DNA from: Methanobacteriota archaeon
GTDB taxonomy: Archaea; Methanobacteriota; Methanobacteria; Methanobacteriales; Methanobacteriaceae
Assembly: GCA_023440975.1 (NCBI GenBank)
Contig: JAEZRD010000067.1
Coordinates: 7,966 to 71,965 of the forward strand
Length of the DNA: 64,000 bases
Reading direction: 5' to 3'
Shown here: positions 1 through 8,672 of the stretch, piece by piece
Layout: the number at the start of each line of letters is the position of its first letter
Position numbering within the stretch: the stretch's first letter is position 1
Position numbers and translations under genes: made by a program
The notes under the pieces: model-generated
The model's input: the letters and a program-made list of their open reading frames with translations, nothing else
The model's database searches: none
What the model was told of the DNA's origin: nothing

Positions 1-422
1 TTACATACTGTTTCTTTTTCAAAATATTGAAATCTAATTAATGGTGAAACTGAACTTACTAATATATAATCTTCACAATCTATTAGAGGCGGAACGCCTT
101 GTACTTCAAATCTTGAATCATCTACTAATCGATGAAAGTGTGATATATTATAACAGTGAAGTTCTGTGTAGAAATCTGGATTATATTTTTTGATTAAATT
201 AATTATTTTTTTACCTTGATTAGATTCATAAAATTCTTTATCAATTGTAGATATATAAGGAGAATTATTTAAATTATATATGTATATTTGTCCAGGCCCA
301 AAATCTGTTTTTTTAAGTAATTTTACAAGATTTATTGTAGTTTGACCTTCATTTCCATGTATTCCTCCAATTATGAGTTTTACAGGACCTTCTCCATTGT
401 TAATATGACGGTAATATGACAT
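1..422 (-). CDS. DUF2119-like putative zinc carboxypeptidase/desuccinylase-fold protein (3' end cut by window)
   Basis: The reading frame runs from an ATG at 420-422 leftward off the window edge, giving about 140 residues without a stop. The start reads MSYYRHINNGEGPVKL and is followed by IIGGIHGNEG. That HGNE motif is the first zinc-ligand motif (HxxE) of M14/AstE-type carboxypeptidases. A later TELHCYN could supply another metal ligand. The composition resembles the archaeal family I recall as DUF2119, which has no proven function; the assignment is from memory of motifs, not a search. It ends upstream of ahcY in the same orientation, with an 84-base gap. Confidence 0.6.
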   Translation of the reverse strand, partial: MSYYRHINNGEGPVKLIIGGIHGNEGQTTINLVKLLKKTDFGPGQIYIYNLNNSPYISTIDKEFYESNQGKKIINLIKKYNPDFYTELHCYNISHFHRLVDDSRFEVQGVPPLIDCEDYILVSSVSPLIRFQYFEKETVC

Positions 423-506
423 TTTAATCTATATTGATAAATTTTTTTTAAAAAAAGTTTAAATAAAAAAAATAAAAAGGATTTTTATCCTTTTCTTTTA
501 TTCTTT

Positions 507-1766
507 TTATGTTCCTTGTGCCCAGTTTGCAAGATAAGATTTTTGAGTATCAGATAATGAGTCTATTTCTATTCCCATTGCTTTAAGTTTTAATCTTGCA
601 ACTGTATCATCAATGGAATCTGGTGCTTTCATTACATCTATTGGTAAATCGTTTTCTAAAATGTATTTAGCAGATAATGCTTGTACAGCAAAACTCATGT
701 CCATGATTTCAGCAGGATGTCCTTGTCCTCTTGCTGCTGCGAGATTTACTAATCTTCCATCTGCTAGTAAGTAAAGTTTTCTGCCGTCTTCCATTACAAA
801 CATTTCTATACTTTCTCGGACTTCTTCTACTGCTACAGATTGGGATTCTAAGTCTTCTCTGTTTATTTCTACATTGAAGTGACCGGAGTTTGCTAATAAA
901 CATCCATCTTTCATGTATTTGAAATCATCCCCTTTTATGATGTCTATGTTTCCAGTTACAGTTATAATTAAGTCTGCTATTTTTACTGCTTCTCTAATAG
1001 GCATTACTCTATAACCATCCATTCTTGCTTCTAAAGCTCGAATTGGTTCGATTTCGGTTACAATTACATTTGCTCCCATACCTTCAGCTCTTGATGCTAC
1101 TCCACGACCACACCAGCCGTATCCACATACTACAACATTTTTCCCTGCTATTAACATGTTTGTTGTTCCCATTATTGCATCTAATGAGGATTGTCCAGTA
1201 CCATAACGATTATCGAATAAGTATTTTGTGTATGCGTCATTAACTGCTACTACAGGGAATTTTAATGCTCCATCAGCGTGCATTCCTTCTAGTCTGTGTA
1301 CACCAGTTGTTGTTTCTTCACATGCTCCTTTGATTGTTTTTAATAGATCTGGTCTTTTATCATGAATAGTTAAAATCATGTCTGCCCCATCATCTATTAT
1401 TATGTCAGGTTTATGACTTAAAACATCATTTATTGTGGAGTAATATTCTGTTTCGCTTTGTTCTCTCCATCCGTAGATGTTTAATCCTAAAGCTGCTCCT
1501 CCTGCTGCTGCATCATCATGGGTGGATAATGGATTACAACCAGTCATTGCTACTTCTGCTCCACCTGCTTGTAATGTTAAACCAAGATTAACTGTTTTTG
1601 GTTCTAAATGTAAGCATGAACCTATGGTAATTCCTTCAAAAGGTTTTTCTTCTTCAAACTGTTTTTTAATGTATTCAAGAACTGGCATGTGTTTTTGAAC
1701 CCATTTAATTTTTCTAATCCCTTCATTTGCGAGGGACATATCTTTAACGTTACTCATTAAAATCAC
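507..1766 (-). CDS. ahcY: S-adenosylhomocysteine hydrolase (possibly S-inosylhomocysteine hydrolase)
   Basis: NAD-dependent hydrolase that removes the product of SAM-dependent methylation, releasing homocysteine. The 419-residue length is usual for the archaeal/bacterial short type. The NAD-binding Rossmann motif is GYGWCGRG (about residue 215-222), and the substrate region contains TGCNPLSTHDD and the C-terminal GHPAEIMDMSFA. The start is an ATG preceded by a GTGAT SD-like element and a TATA-like stretch (about 1783-1792). In Methanocaldococcus jannaschii the homologue is reported to act on S-inosylhomocysteine after deamination of SAH; which substrate is used here cannot be read from the sequence. 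Monocistronic as far as I can see. Confidence 0.93.
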   Translation of the reverse strand: MILMSNVKDMSLANEGIRKIKWVQKHMPVLEYIKKQFEEEKPFEGITIGSCLHLEPKTVNLGLTLQAGGAEVAMTGCNPLSTHDDAAAGGAALGLNIYGWREQSETEYYSTINDVLSHKPDIIIDDGADMILTIHDKRPDLLKTIKGACEETTTGVHRLEGMHADGALKFPVVAVNDAYTKYLFDNRYGTGQSSLDAIMGTTNMLIAGKNVVVCGYGWCGRGVASRAEGMGANVIVTEIEPIRALEARMDGYRVMPIREAVKIADLIITVTGNIDIIKGDDFKYMKDGCLLANSGHFNVEINREDLESQSVAVEEVRESIEMFVMEDGRKLYLLADGRLVNLAAARGQGHPAEIMDMSFAVQALSAKYILENDLPIDVMKAPDSIDDTVARLKLKAMGIEIDSLSDTQKSYLANWAQGT

Positions 1767-1994
1767 TTTTATTATTAAAATTAATTTATATAATTAATAA
1801 TTATTATATTATAATTTTTATTGTATCTTTTATAAAAAAATTTTGTATTTTTTGATTATTAAAAAAAATAATTTATATTTTTAAAAAATTTTTGTAAATA
1901 TTTTTTTCATAGATGTTTTATAATTAGCAAATAAAATAGGTAAAAGGGAAAACTTTATTAAAGATTAATGACTTAAATTTAATTACTGTCTGAT

Positions 1995-2103
1995 GCCGGG
2001 GTGGCTCAGCTGGTTAGAGCGCACGGCTCATAGGGTTTTAAGCAGTGCTCTGACTAATTCCTGGGATACCGTGAGGCCACGGGTTCGAATCCCGTTCCCG
2101 GCA
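1995..2103 (+). tRNA. tRNA-Met (CAU, elongator) with a 35-nt intron
   Basis: The acceptor stem GCCGGGG (1995-2001) pairs with TCCCGGC (2096-2102). The D stem is GCTC/GAGC, the anticodon stem CACGG (2022-2026) pairs with CCGTG (2069-2073), and the T arm is ACGGG-TTCGAAT-CCCGT (2079-2095). The anticodon CAT is at 2029-2031. The canonical archaeal intron lies between positions 37 and 38, at 2033-2067, and is removed by the BHB splicing endonuclease. No CCA is encoded; a T run follows. The anticodon stem lacks the three consecutive G-C pairs of initiator tRNA, so elongator Met is favoured over initiator; tRNA-Ile2 (CAU) is less likely from the acceptor sequence. Confidence 0.93.
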
Positions 2104-2265
2104 TTTTACATTCCCAGGATTATATTTTTTTTAATGATTTTTAGCTTATTTTTAGTTTTCAACTCTTTTTAAATATTTTATGAAATTTTAACAAAATTTA
2201 TACCAATAAAATAATTTAAAACTTTTTATAAATTCCAAAGTAGATATATAATATTTGGTGAAAAA

Positions 2266-3435
2266 TTGCAATATAGAGAATTAGGAAAAACTGGTGAGAA
2301 AATATCAATATTAGGTTTTGGTGCTATGCGTTTACCTCACACTAAATCAAATGATAATATTGATGAAAAAAAAGCAACAGAAATACTTAGTTATGGTATT
2401 GATAATGGTATAAATATTATAGATACTGCTAATTCTTTTCATGCTTCTAGTTTAAAAGGTGTTGGGAATTGTGAACCTTTTATTGGAAATTTTTTAGAAT
2501 TGGGATATAGGGAAAAAGTTCTTCTTTCTGCAAAATTACCTAGTTGGTTGATTGAAAAACCTGAGGATATGGAAACTATATTCAATGAACAATTAAAGAG
2601 ATTGAAAACTGATTCTATTGATATTTATATGTTACATGGATTAACAGACACATATTGGTCTAATTATAAATCTTTAGATATTTTTGATTTTTTAGATGAT
2701 TTGTTAAATGATGGTAGAGTTAAACATGTTGGTTTTTCTGCTCATACTGAATTTGATACTTTGATGAGTATATTGGATGATTATGACAAGTGGGAAGTTG
2801 TTTTAAGTCAAATGAATTATTTGGATGAAAATTATAAAAGTGGACTTGCGGGTTTAAATCTTGTTAATAGTATGGGTTTAGGGAATATGGTTATGGAGCC
2901 TCTTAGAGGTGGAACATTAGTTGAAGATATTCCTCAGGACATAATGGATATGTGGGATACTGCCGATGTTAAAAGATCACCTGTTGAATGGGCTTTAGAG
3001 TATTTGTGGAATATGGATAATGTTAGTTGTGTTCTTAGTGGTATGAGTAGTTTAGAGCAGGTAAAAGAGAATATTGAAATTGCTTCTAAAGCTAAAGTTG
3101 GTTCTATTTCAGATAATGATATGTTTTTAATTCAAGAAGTTGCCAGAGAGCTTAGATTTAGAAAAGGTAATGATTGTACTGGTTGTACTTATTGTATGCC
3201 TTGTCCAAATGGTATTGAAATTCCGAATTGTTTTAAAGAATATAATGTTGCTAAAATGTTTGATAATCCTGCTGCGAGTGCTATGCATTATTTTAATTTA
3301 ATTTCTGAAGGGAGTAGGGCAGATAAGTGTAATAATTGTGGAAAATGTTTGAATTTTTGTCCACAATTTATTAATATACCTGAAGAGCTTGAGAAAGTTT
3401 CTAATTTATTTGGAAAGGAATTTAATTTTTTTTAA
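2266..3435 (+). CDS. Aldo/keto reductase with C-terminal ferredoxin domain
   Basis: A 389-residue AKR barrel followed by a two-cluster ferredoxin module. Cysteines fall at about 304/307/310/313 (CxxCxxCxxCP) and 355/358/361/365 (CxxCxxCxxxCP). The AKR catalytic Asp53 (IIDTAN), Lys (SAKLPS) and His (YMLHG) are present. The Tyr normally five residues after the Asp is Phe58 here (DTANSF), so classical carbonyl reduction may be impaired. The start is TTG at 2266, supported by GGTGA at 2257-2261. Its substrate is unknown. It stands between the tRNA and the E1-like gene, with no clear operon partner. Confidence 0.88.
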   Translation: MQYRELGKTGEKISILGFGAMRLPHTKSNDNIDEKKATEILSYGIDNGINIIDTANSFHASSLKGVGNCEPFIGNFLELGYREKVLLSAKLPSWLIEKPEDMETIFNEQLKRLKTDSIDIYMLHGLTDTYWSNYKSLDIFDFLDDLLNDGRVKHVGFSAHTEFDTLMSILDDYDKWEVVLSQMNYLDENYKSGLAGLNLVNSMGLGNMVMEPLRGGTLVEDIPQDIMDMWDTADVKRSPVEWALEYLWNMDNVSCVLSGMSSLEQVKENIEIASKAKVGSISDNDMFLIQEVARELRFRKGNDCTGCTYCMPCPNGIEIPNCFKEYNVAKMFDNPAASAMHYFNLISEGSRADKCNNCGKCLNFCPQFINIPEELEKVSNLFGKEFNFF

Positions 3436-3477
3436 TTTGATTTTTTATTTTTTTAATAATGTTTAAATACAAAAAGA

Positions 3478-3497
3478 AATATAACAATAGTTATATT
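3478..3497. promoter_or_regulatory. Perfect palindrome upstream of the E1-like gene
   Basis: AATATAAC-AATA-GTTATATT, an 8-4-8 perfect inverted repeat 66 bases before the ATG of the E1-like gene. The same core TATAAC-AATA-GTTATA recurs exactly at 40164-40179 before fdhD. A variant with ACGT as spacer lies at 32097-32112. Candidate operator; the cognate protein is unknown. Confidence 0.55.
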
Positions 3498-3562
3498 ATT
3501 TAGTATATTAATTAAAAAAGATTAATAATTATATAATAAGAAAAAAAATTATTGTGATATAA

Positions 3563-4315
3563 ATGCCAACAAGATATATTGGAATGGGTTATTGGGAAAT
3601 AGCTAGTAGACAAATGAGTATTGTAACAAAAAGCCAACAAACAAAATTCAAAGAATCCAAAATTGCAGTAGTAGGCTGTGGAGGTATTGGAGGATCTGTA
3701 ATTGAAATGTTAGCCCGTATGGGTGTTGGAGAATTAACTCTTATAGATGCTGACGAATTTGATTTATCTAATTTAAACAGACAATTACTTAGTACAACTG
3801 AAACCCTTAGAAAATCTAAAAGTGAAAGTGGGAAAGAAAGAGTTAGAATAATTAATCCTTATGTTAAAGTTAATGTTTTCAATGAATTTTTAGATGAAAA
3901 AAATGTAGAAAAATTAGTTGGTGATTGTGATATAATTATTGATGCTTTAGATAACATAGTTTCAAGAATAATATTATCTCGATTTGCAAAAGAAAATGAC
4001 ATTCCTTTAATTCATGGCGCAATTCATGGAACATTGGGAGAAATATCTGTTTTTACTAAGGATTCTAAAAGTTATGAGGAAGTTTTAGCTTTACCTTCTG
4101 CTGGAAAAGATCTTAATGATGATGTTATAAAAGAAGTTCAATCATTAAGTCATGGAGTTCCTCCAGTTATTGGTCCTGTACCTAATATAATTGGTGCTTT
4201 AGAAGCTTTTGAAGCTTTTAAATATGTTACTGGTGTGGGTGAAGTTTTATTAGCTCCTAAAATTCTTAAATTTGATTTATTAAATCTTAATTCTTTTTTA
4301 ACTGTAGAATTATAA
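3563..4315 (+). CDS. HesA/MoeB/ThiF-family E1-like adenylyltransferase
   Basis: A 250-residue Rossmann-fold protein that would adenylate the C-terminus of a ubiquitin-like sulfur carrier. The nucleotide-binding motif is VVGCGGIGGS (about residues 36-45), followed by a DADEFDLSNLNRQ block typical of MoeB/ThiF, and a DALDN motif that includes a catalytic-type Asp. The paired zinc-binding CxxC motifs of many MoeB proteins are absent. The start MPTRYIGMGYWEIASRQM keeps the WEIxSRQM N-terminal signature. Given the molybdopterin/tungstopterin genes elsewhere in the window, a MoeB-like role (activating MoaD) is plausible. A thiamine or thiolation role is equally possible from sequence alone. Confidence 0.8.
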   Translation: MPTRYIGMGYWEIASRQMSIVTKSQQTKFKESKIAVVGCGGIGGSVIEMLARMGVGELTLIDADEFDLSNLNRQLLSTTETLRKSKSESGKERVRIINPYVKVNVFNEFLDEKNVEKLVGDCDIIIDALDNIVSRIILSRFAKENDIPLIHGAIHGTLGEISVFTKDSKSYEEVLALPSAGKDLNDDVIKEVQSLSHGVPPVIGPVPNIIGALEAFEAFKYVTGVGEVLLAPKILKFDLLNLNSFLTVEL

Positions 4316-4498
4316 TTAGATTTAATAGATTCTACTTTTTTATATTTTTATTATTAATTAATAATATTTTTAATAAACTTTTGAAAATTTATTATCAAAA
4401 TAAAGAAAATATATATAACTGTTTTTTCAATTAGATTGTATTAATTAATTTAATAGTAAAGTAATATTATTAATTTATTAAGTATTATTTTAAAAAGG

Positions 4499-4546
4499 TT
4501 TATATATGATTAGGTGGAAATGTAATTCCGTAGGAAGATACCTTCC
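4499..4546 (+). promoter_or_regulatory. glnA promoter with two tandem NrpR operators
   Basis: A TATA box TTTATATA (4499-4506) is followed by two copies of GGAA-N6-TTCC, at 4516-4529 and 4533-4546, with centres 17 bp apart. GGAA-N6-TTCC is the established operator of the archaeal nitrogen repressor NrpR, and tandem operators are known from glnK in Methanococcus. The sites cover the expected transcription start, so bound NrpR would block initiation. The rest of the 351-base spacer 4316-4666 is AT-rich without other structure that I can support. Confidence 0.88.
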
Positions 4547-4666
4547 GGCCAACTTCCGCCAAATATAAAAATCAAAAAATAAATTAATAAGTTTAAAAAA
4601 ACCAAAATTTAATAGTAAGAATGTACAAAAAAATACATGAAAACTAATAAATGGAGAATTTATTAC

Positions 4667-6013
4667 ATGTTAAAAGAAATAGAAAATATTATTGACAGAA
4701 TGGAATCCGACAACATTAAATTCATAAGACTTCAATTCGTGGATTTAAACGGAATTCCAAAAAGTATAGCAGTTCCATATGTGAAAGACGAAATGGAAGA
4801 CTTTTTCTCCGAAGGAATGCCATTTGACGGATCCTCAATCGAAGGATTTGTTGAAATCAACGATAGTGACCTCATTCTAAAACCAGACATAAGCACATAC
4901 TCACAATTATCATGGAGACCAGAAGAATCTGCAGTATGCAGATTTATTTGTGATATTTGGACTCCCGAAGGAAAACCATTCATTGGAGATCCTAGAAGCA
5001 TACTCAAACATGCACTAAAAAAACTTAAAGATGAATATGGATACGAATACAATATAGGACCTGAACCAGAATTTTTCATTGTAGATATCGATGAAGACGG
5101 ATACCCTATACCATACGATGATGCAAGTTACTTTGATGTAGAACCAAAAGATAAAGGACCAGACTTCAGAAGAGAACTAACATTAAACTTAGAAGAATTA
5201 GGATTCGATGTAGAAGTAAGCCACCATGAAGTTGGACCAGGACAAAATGAAATTGCATTTAAATTTGACGACGCATTAAAAACTGCAGATGCAGTAATAA
5301 CATTCAAACAAGCAATAAAAGCTATAGTAAGCAACATGGCTGATTTTGATGGAATGGACTATAGAGTAACATTCATGCCAAAACCATTCTTTGGAGAAAA
5401 CGGTAGTGGAATGCACTGTCACCAAAGTTTATTCAAAGACGGAGAAAACTTATTTGCAGATGACGATAGTGAAACTGGAATATCCCAAGAAGCATTATAC
5501 TTCATTGGAGGATTATTAAAACACGCCCCAGCATTAACCGCTGTAACTAACCCAATTGTAAATTCTTATAAAAGATTAGTTCCAGGATACGAAGCACCAG
5601 TATACGAAGCATATGGTTTAAAAAATAGATCTGCATTAATAAGAGTACCTGCAGCAAGAGGAAAAGGAACCCGTATAGAATACAGAGCTCCTGATCCAGC
5701 ATGTAACCCGTACTTAGCATTTACAGCAATGTTATATGCAGGTATGGACGGATTAAAAAATAAAATAGATCCAGGTGACCCAACTGAAATCAACATTTAC
5801 CAATTAACCGAAGAAGAACGTGAAAATCTAGGAATTAATGTATTACCATCCAGTTTATGGGAAGCATATCATGCTTTAGAAGAAGATGAAATTATTATGG
5901 GTGCTTTAGGAGAACACATAAGTAAAGCATTCTTAAAATCCAAATATGCTGAATGGGACGATTACAGAGTACAAGTATTCGGATACGAACAAGAAAGATA
6001 CTTAGATTTATAA
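4667..6013 (+). CDS. glnA: Glutamine synthetase, type I
   Basis: ATP-dependent synthesis of glutamine from glutamate and ammonium, the main ammonium-assimilation step. The 448 residues carry the GS beta-grasp N-terminus (FDGSSIEGF), the metal/glutamate motif ending in [10 protein letters not shown], and the ATP/glutamate loop [24 protein letters not shown] chose the ATG at 4667 over the in-frame ATG at 4637 because GGAG (4653-4656) sits 10 bases upstream and the protein then begins MLKEIENI, matching the family N-terminus. It is transcribed from the NrpR-controlled promoter just upstream and is followed by nrpR. Confidence 0.95.
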   Translation: MLKEIENIIDRMESDNIKFIRLQFVDLNGIPKSIAVPYVKDEMEDFFSEGMPFDGSSIEGFVEINDSDLILKPDISTYSQLSWRPEESAVCRFICDIWTPEGKPFIGDPRSILKHALKKLKDEYGYEYNIGPEPEFFIVDIDEDGYPIPYDDASYFDVEPKDKGPDFRRELTLNLEELGFDVEVSHHEVGPGQNEIAFKFDDALKTADAVITFKQAIKAIVSNMADFDGMDYRVTFMPKPFFGENGSGMHCHQSLFKDGENLFADDDSETGISQEALYFIGGLLKHAPALTAVTNPIVNSYKRLVPGYEAPVYEAYGLKNRSALIRVPAARGKGTRIEYRAPDPACNPYLAFTAMLYAGMDGLKNKIDPGDPTEINIYQLTEEERENLGINVLPSSLWEAYHALEEDEIIMGALGEHISKAFLKSKYAEWDDYRVQVFGYEQERYLDL

Positions 6014-6220
6014 TATAATAATCTAATTTCTTTCATTCTTTTATTTTTTTTTTAATAATTAAAATTTTTAAAACTAATCATTTGAAAAACAATGAAAATT
6101 CTACTTATTTTTTAGCAAATTTTAAAAAAATATTTAATTTAAAATAAATAAAATATATAATATATTAAATATTTTAAAAAAAACTATTATATTTTTATAA
6201 ATTTTTTCAAGGTACTTTCC

Positions 6221-7909
6221 ATGTCAGAATCAGAACACAGAATGATTGAAATTCTAAGAATTTTGAATGAACAAAACAAGGCAATAGGCTCAAAAGTTAT
6301 AGCTAATGAATTAAAAAATAAAGGTTATAACTTAGGAGAAAGAGCTGTAAGATACCATATGCAAATTCTTGATGAAAAAGGATTTAGTAAACGTATGGGT
6401 TATTCTGGTAGAGTAATCACAGATTTAGGAAGAAAAAAACTGGAAAAAGGATTAATTTACGATCAAGTAGACTTTGTTTACTCAAAATTTGAAGAAATGA
6501 TGTATAACACAGAATTAAATCTTGAGAAACAAACTGGAAGAATAATGGTCAATAGATCAAATATTTTAGATAAATCTGCTTTTGATGTTGTTAAGGAAGT
6601 ATTTGATGCAGGACTTGCTGTAAGTCCATTAATAAATGTGGAAAAAACTAAAATTGGAAATGAAACTGGATATTCTGTAAAAACAATTTGTAGTACTACA
6701 ATTGATGGAATTCTTTTATCAAATGGGATTGCTTCTCAACCAATTTATGGAGGTCTTGTAAATATTGAAGATTATGTCCCTACACATTTCACTGAGTTAA
6801 TTTCTTATAAAAAGACTTCTATGTCCCCATTAAATGCTTTTATTGCAAAGGATATGACTTCTGTTAGAGAAGTTGTGAAAAATGGGAATGGGATAATACC
6901 TGCTAATTTTAGAATAATACCTAGTGCGGCTAAAGAAAAAACATTAAATATTCTTGAAAAACTAAATGATATGAATATTAATGGAATATTAGAAATTGGT
7001 GAAAATGGTGAAACTACTTTAGGAGTACCTGTAAATGAAGGATTAGTTGGTATTACTATTGTTGGTGGAGTTGCTCCTTTTTGTGCTGCTCAAGAATTAG
7101 ATTATAATGTTAATATAAAAAGTATTGAAGAGTATGAAAATTTTAAAAATTTAAAACCTATTTCAAAACCTAATAATGTTTTAAAACCTTCTAAAGATTT
7201 AAATGAAAATAGATTACCATTTTTACTTTCAAAGTCTTGGAATTTAATACAAAAAGTTAATTTTGATGTTAATTCTAAGAAAGGGAAAATAATTGGAAAC
7301 ATATCTTATATTGATAAAGAAGATTTAGATTCTGCTCTTAAAATTATGAGTAAAACTTATAAAAAATCTCCTAAATATATAAATCCTTATTATAAAATAA
7401 CAAATCATCCCGATAATACAAATAAAGTAGGTATAGCTACTGTTTGTAGTTTAACTATTGATGGTATTTTAGTTAATAATGGAATTTTAAGCACTCCAAA
7501 ATATGGAGGATTGATTGAAGTTGGAAATCCTCCTTTATTTGTGGAAATGATTTCTTATAATGGTTCTTCTATTGATCCGCATAAGATTTTCATATTTAAG
7601 AATATGACAAATGTAGATATGAAAAAAATAGGTTCACAGAATGTTTTAGCTTCAATTAAGGAAGTTCCATATATTACTCGGGATAAAAGTAAAGAAATTT
7701 TATCAAAAATTATGGATATTGGTTTATCTATTTATAAAATTGGAAAACCTCGAGAATTGGTTTATAATGCTAAAGTAGATAATTATAATTTTGGTGTTGT
7801 TGCTGGTAGTGGTTTAAATTCAATTGCAGCTATTAAAGAGAATAATATTGATATTGAAGTTAAAGCTGCTGAAAAACTTATTCAATTTAGTGAATTGGAA
7901 AAGATTTAA
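6221..7909 (+). CDS. nrpR: NrpR, global nitrogen transcriptional repressor
   Basis: A 562-residue repressor that senses 2-oxoglutarate and binds GGAA-N6-TTCC. It has an N-terminal winged HTH (residues about 5-65, MIEILRILNEQNKAIGSKVI...). Two tandem NrpR effector domains follow, about 85-310 and 345-555. Each carries the repeated ICSTTIDGILLSNGI / VCSLTIDGILVNNGI and YGGL(V/I) motifs, showing an internal duplication. Two effector domains on one chain is the arrangement of Methanococcus maripaludis NrpR. The gene lies 207 bases downstream of glnA and appears to have its own promoter; I see no GGAA-N6-TTCC before it, so autoregulation is not indicated. Confidence 0.95.
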   Translation: MSESEHRMIEILRILNEQNKAIGSKVIANELKNKGYNLGERAVRYHMQILDEKGFSKRMGYSGRVITDLGRKKLEKGLIYDQVDFVYSKFEEMMYNTELNLEKQTGRIMVNRSNILDKSAFDVVKEVFDAGLAVSPLINVEKTKIGNETGYSVKTICSTTIDGILLSNGIASQPIYGGLVNIEDYVPTHFTELISYKKTSMSPLNAFIAKDMTSVREVVKNGNGIIPANFRIIPSAAKEKTLNILEKLNDMNINGILEIGENGETTLGVPVNEGLVGITIVGGVAPFCAAQELDYNVNIKSIEEYENFKNLKPISKPNNVLKPSKDLNENRLPFLLSKSWNLIQKVNFDVNSKKGKIIGNISYIDKEDLDSALKIMSKTYKKSPKYINPYYKITNHPDNTNKVGIATVCSLTIDGILVNNGILSTPKYGGLIEVGNPPLFVEMISYNGSSIDPHKIFIFKNMTNVDMKKIGSQNVLASIKEVPYITRDKSKEILSKIMDIGLSIYKIGKPRELVYNAKVDNYNFGVVAGSGLNSIAAIKENNIDIEVKAAEKLIQFSELEKI

Positions 7910-8038
7910 AAATTTTCCATTATAAAAGTTTTTTTTATTCTTTTTAACCATTGAATTTATATGAAAAGAAAAATTAATTAAATGAGTATATAGAATTTAA
8001 TTGATTTTAAAATTTTTAATAAAAGGAGAAGTATATTT

Positions 8039-8479
8039 ATGGAAAATCAAATGCCCCCATTAGAAAATGACGAATTGAAAAAAGCTATCAAAGGATTACA
8101 TGAAAATTATAATCAGGAATCTGAGGATAAATTTTTAAAAGAACTTGAAAATGCTAGTTTTTTAGCTCCTGCTGATATTAAAATTGATAAAGATTTAATT
8201 GAGGATGATGGAACAATTACTCTTGATGAAGATACTCCTATGAATTTTATGCTTATTAGTTCAGAAGATGGTAAAAATTTCTTCCCTGCATTTACTGATG
8301 AAGAAGAATTAGCTAAAGATGAAATTAAACAAAATGCTATCATTGTTAAACTAGAAAATTATTTAGAAATGTTAAGTAAAAATACTGATGAAGTTGAAGG
8401 TATAGCTATTAATCCCTTCGGTGAAGCTATTGTAATACCTAGAGACATGTTATTTAATGTATTTGGCGAAAAAGATTAA
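8039..8479 (+). CDS. SseB-like domain protein
   Basis: A 146-residue acidic soluble protein. The segment MNFMLISSEDGKNFFPAFTDEEEL and the C-terminal EGIAINPFGEAIVIPRDML match the SseB N-terminal domain fold found widely in bacteria and archaea. No catalytic motif, no membrane segment. The start ATG follows AAGGAG. Function unknown; it sits between nrpR and modA in the same orientation without obvious operon coupling. Confidence 0.7.
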   Translation: MENQMPPLENDELKKAIKGLHENYNQESEDKFLKELENASFLAPADIKIDKDLIEDDGTITLDEDTPMNFMLISSEDGKNFFPAFTDEEELAKDEIKQNAIIVKLENYLEMLSKNTDEVEGIAINPFGEAIVIPRDMLFNVFGEKD

Positions 8480-8623
8480 TTTTTTTTATTTATATTCTAT
8501 TTTTAAATTTTTTTATAAATTATTTTAAAAATTTTATTTTCCTAGAATGTTCTTAAATTCTTAAACTATAAGGTTTAAGGATTAAATAGAAAATTTTAAA
8601 TATTTTTAAGGGAAAAATAACGA

Positions 8624-8640
8624 TGTGTAATGTTTACACA
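8624..8640. promoter_or_regulatory. Palindromic operator TGTGTAA-TGT-TTACACA at modA
   Basis: A perfect 7-3-7 inverted repeat 32 bases before the modA ATG. It lies about 20 bases downstream of an A/T-rich TATA-like stretch (about 8595-8610), i.e. near the expected transcription start. The same arrangement (TGTGTAG-N3-CTACACA) occurs at 18782-18798 and 19031-19047 near the fwd regulator. Position suggests repression of molybdate/tungstate uptake. Confidence 0.7.
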
Positions 8641-8672
8641 ACTAATTTTTTTTTAATACGGAGAAATAAATT

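Noticed and set aside
4547..4560. Third NrpR operator before glnA
   Set aside because: Only a TTCC half and a GGCC are present; the GGAA-N6-TTCC pattern is not met on either strand.
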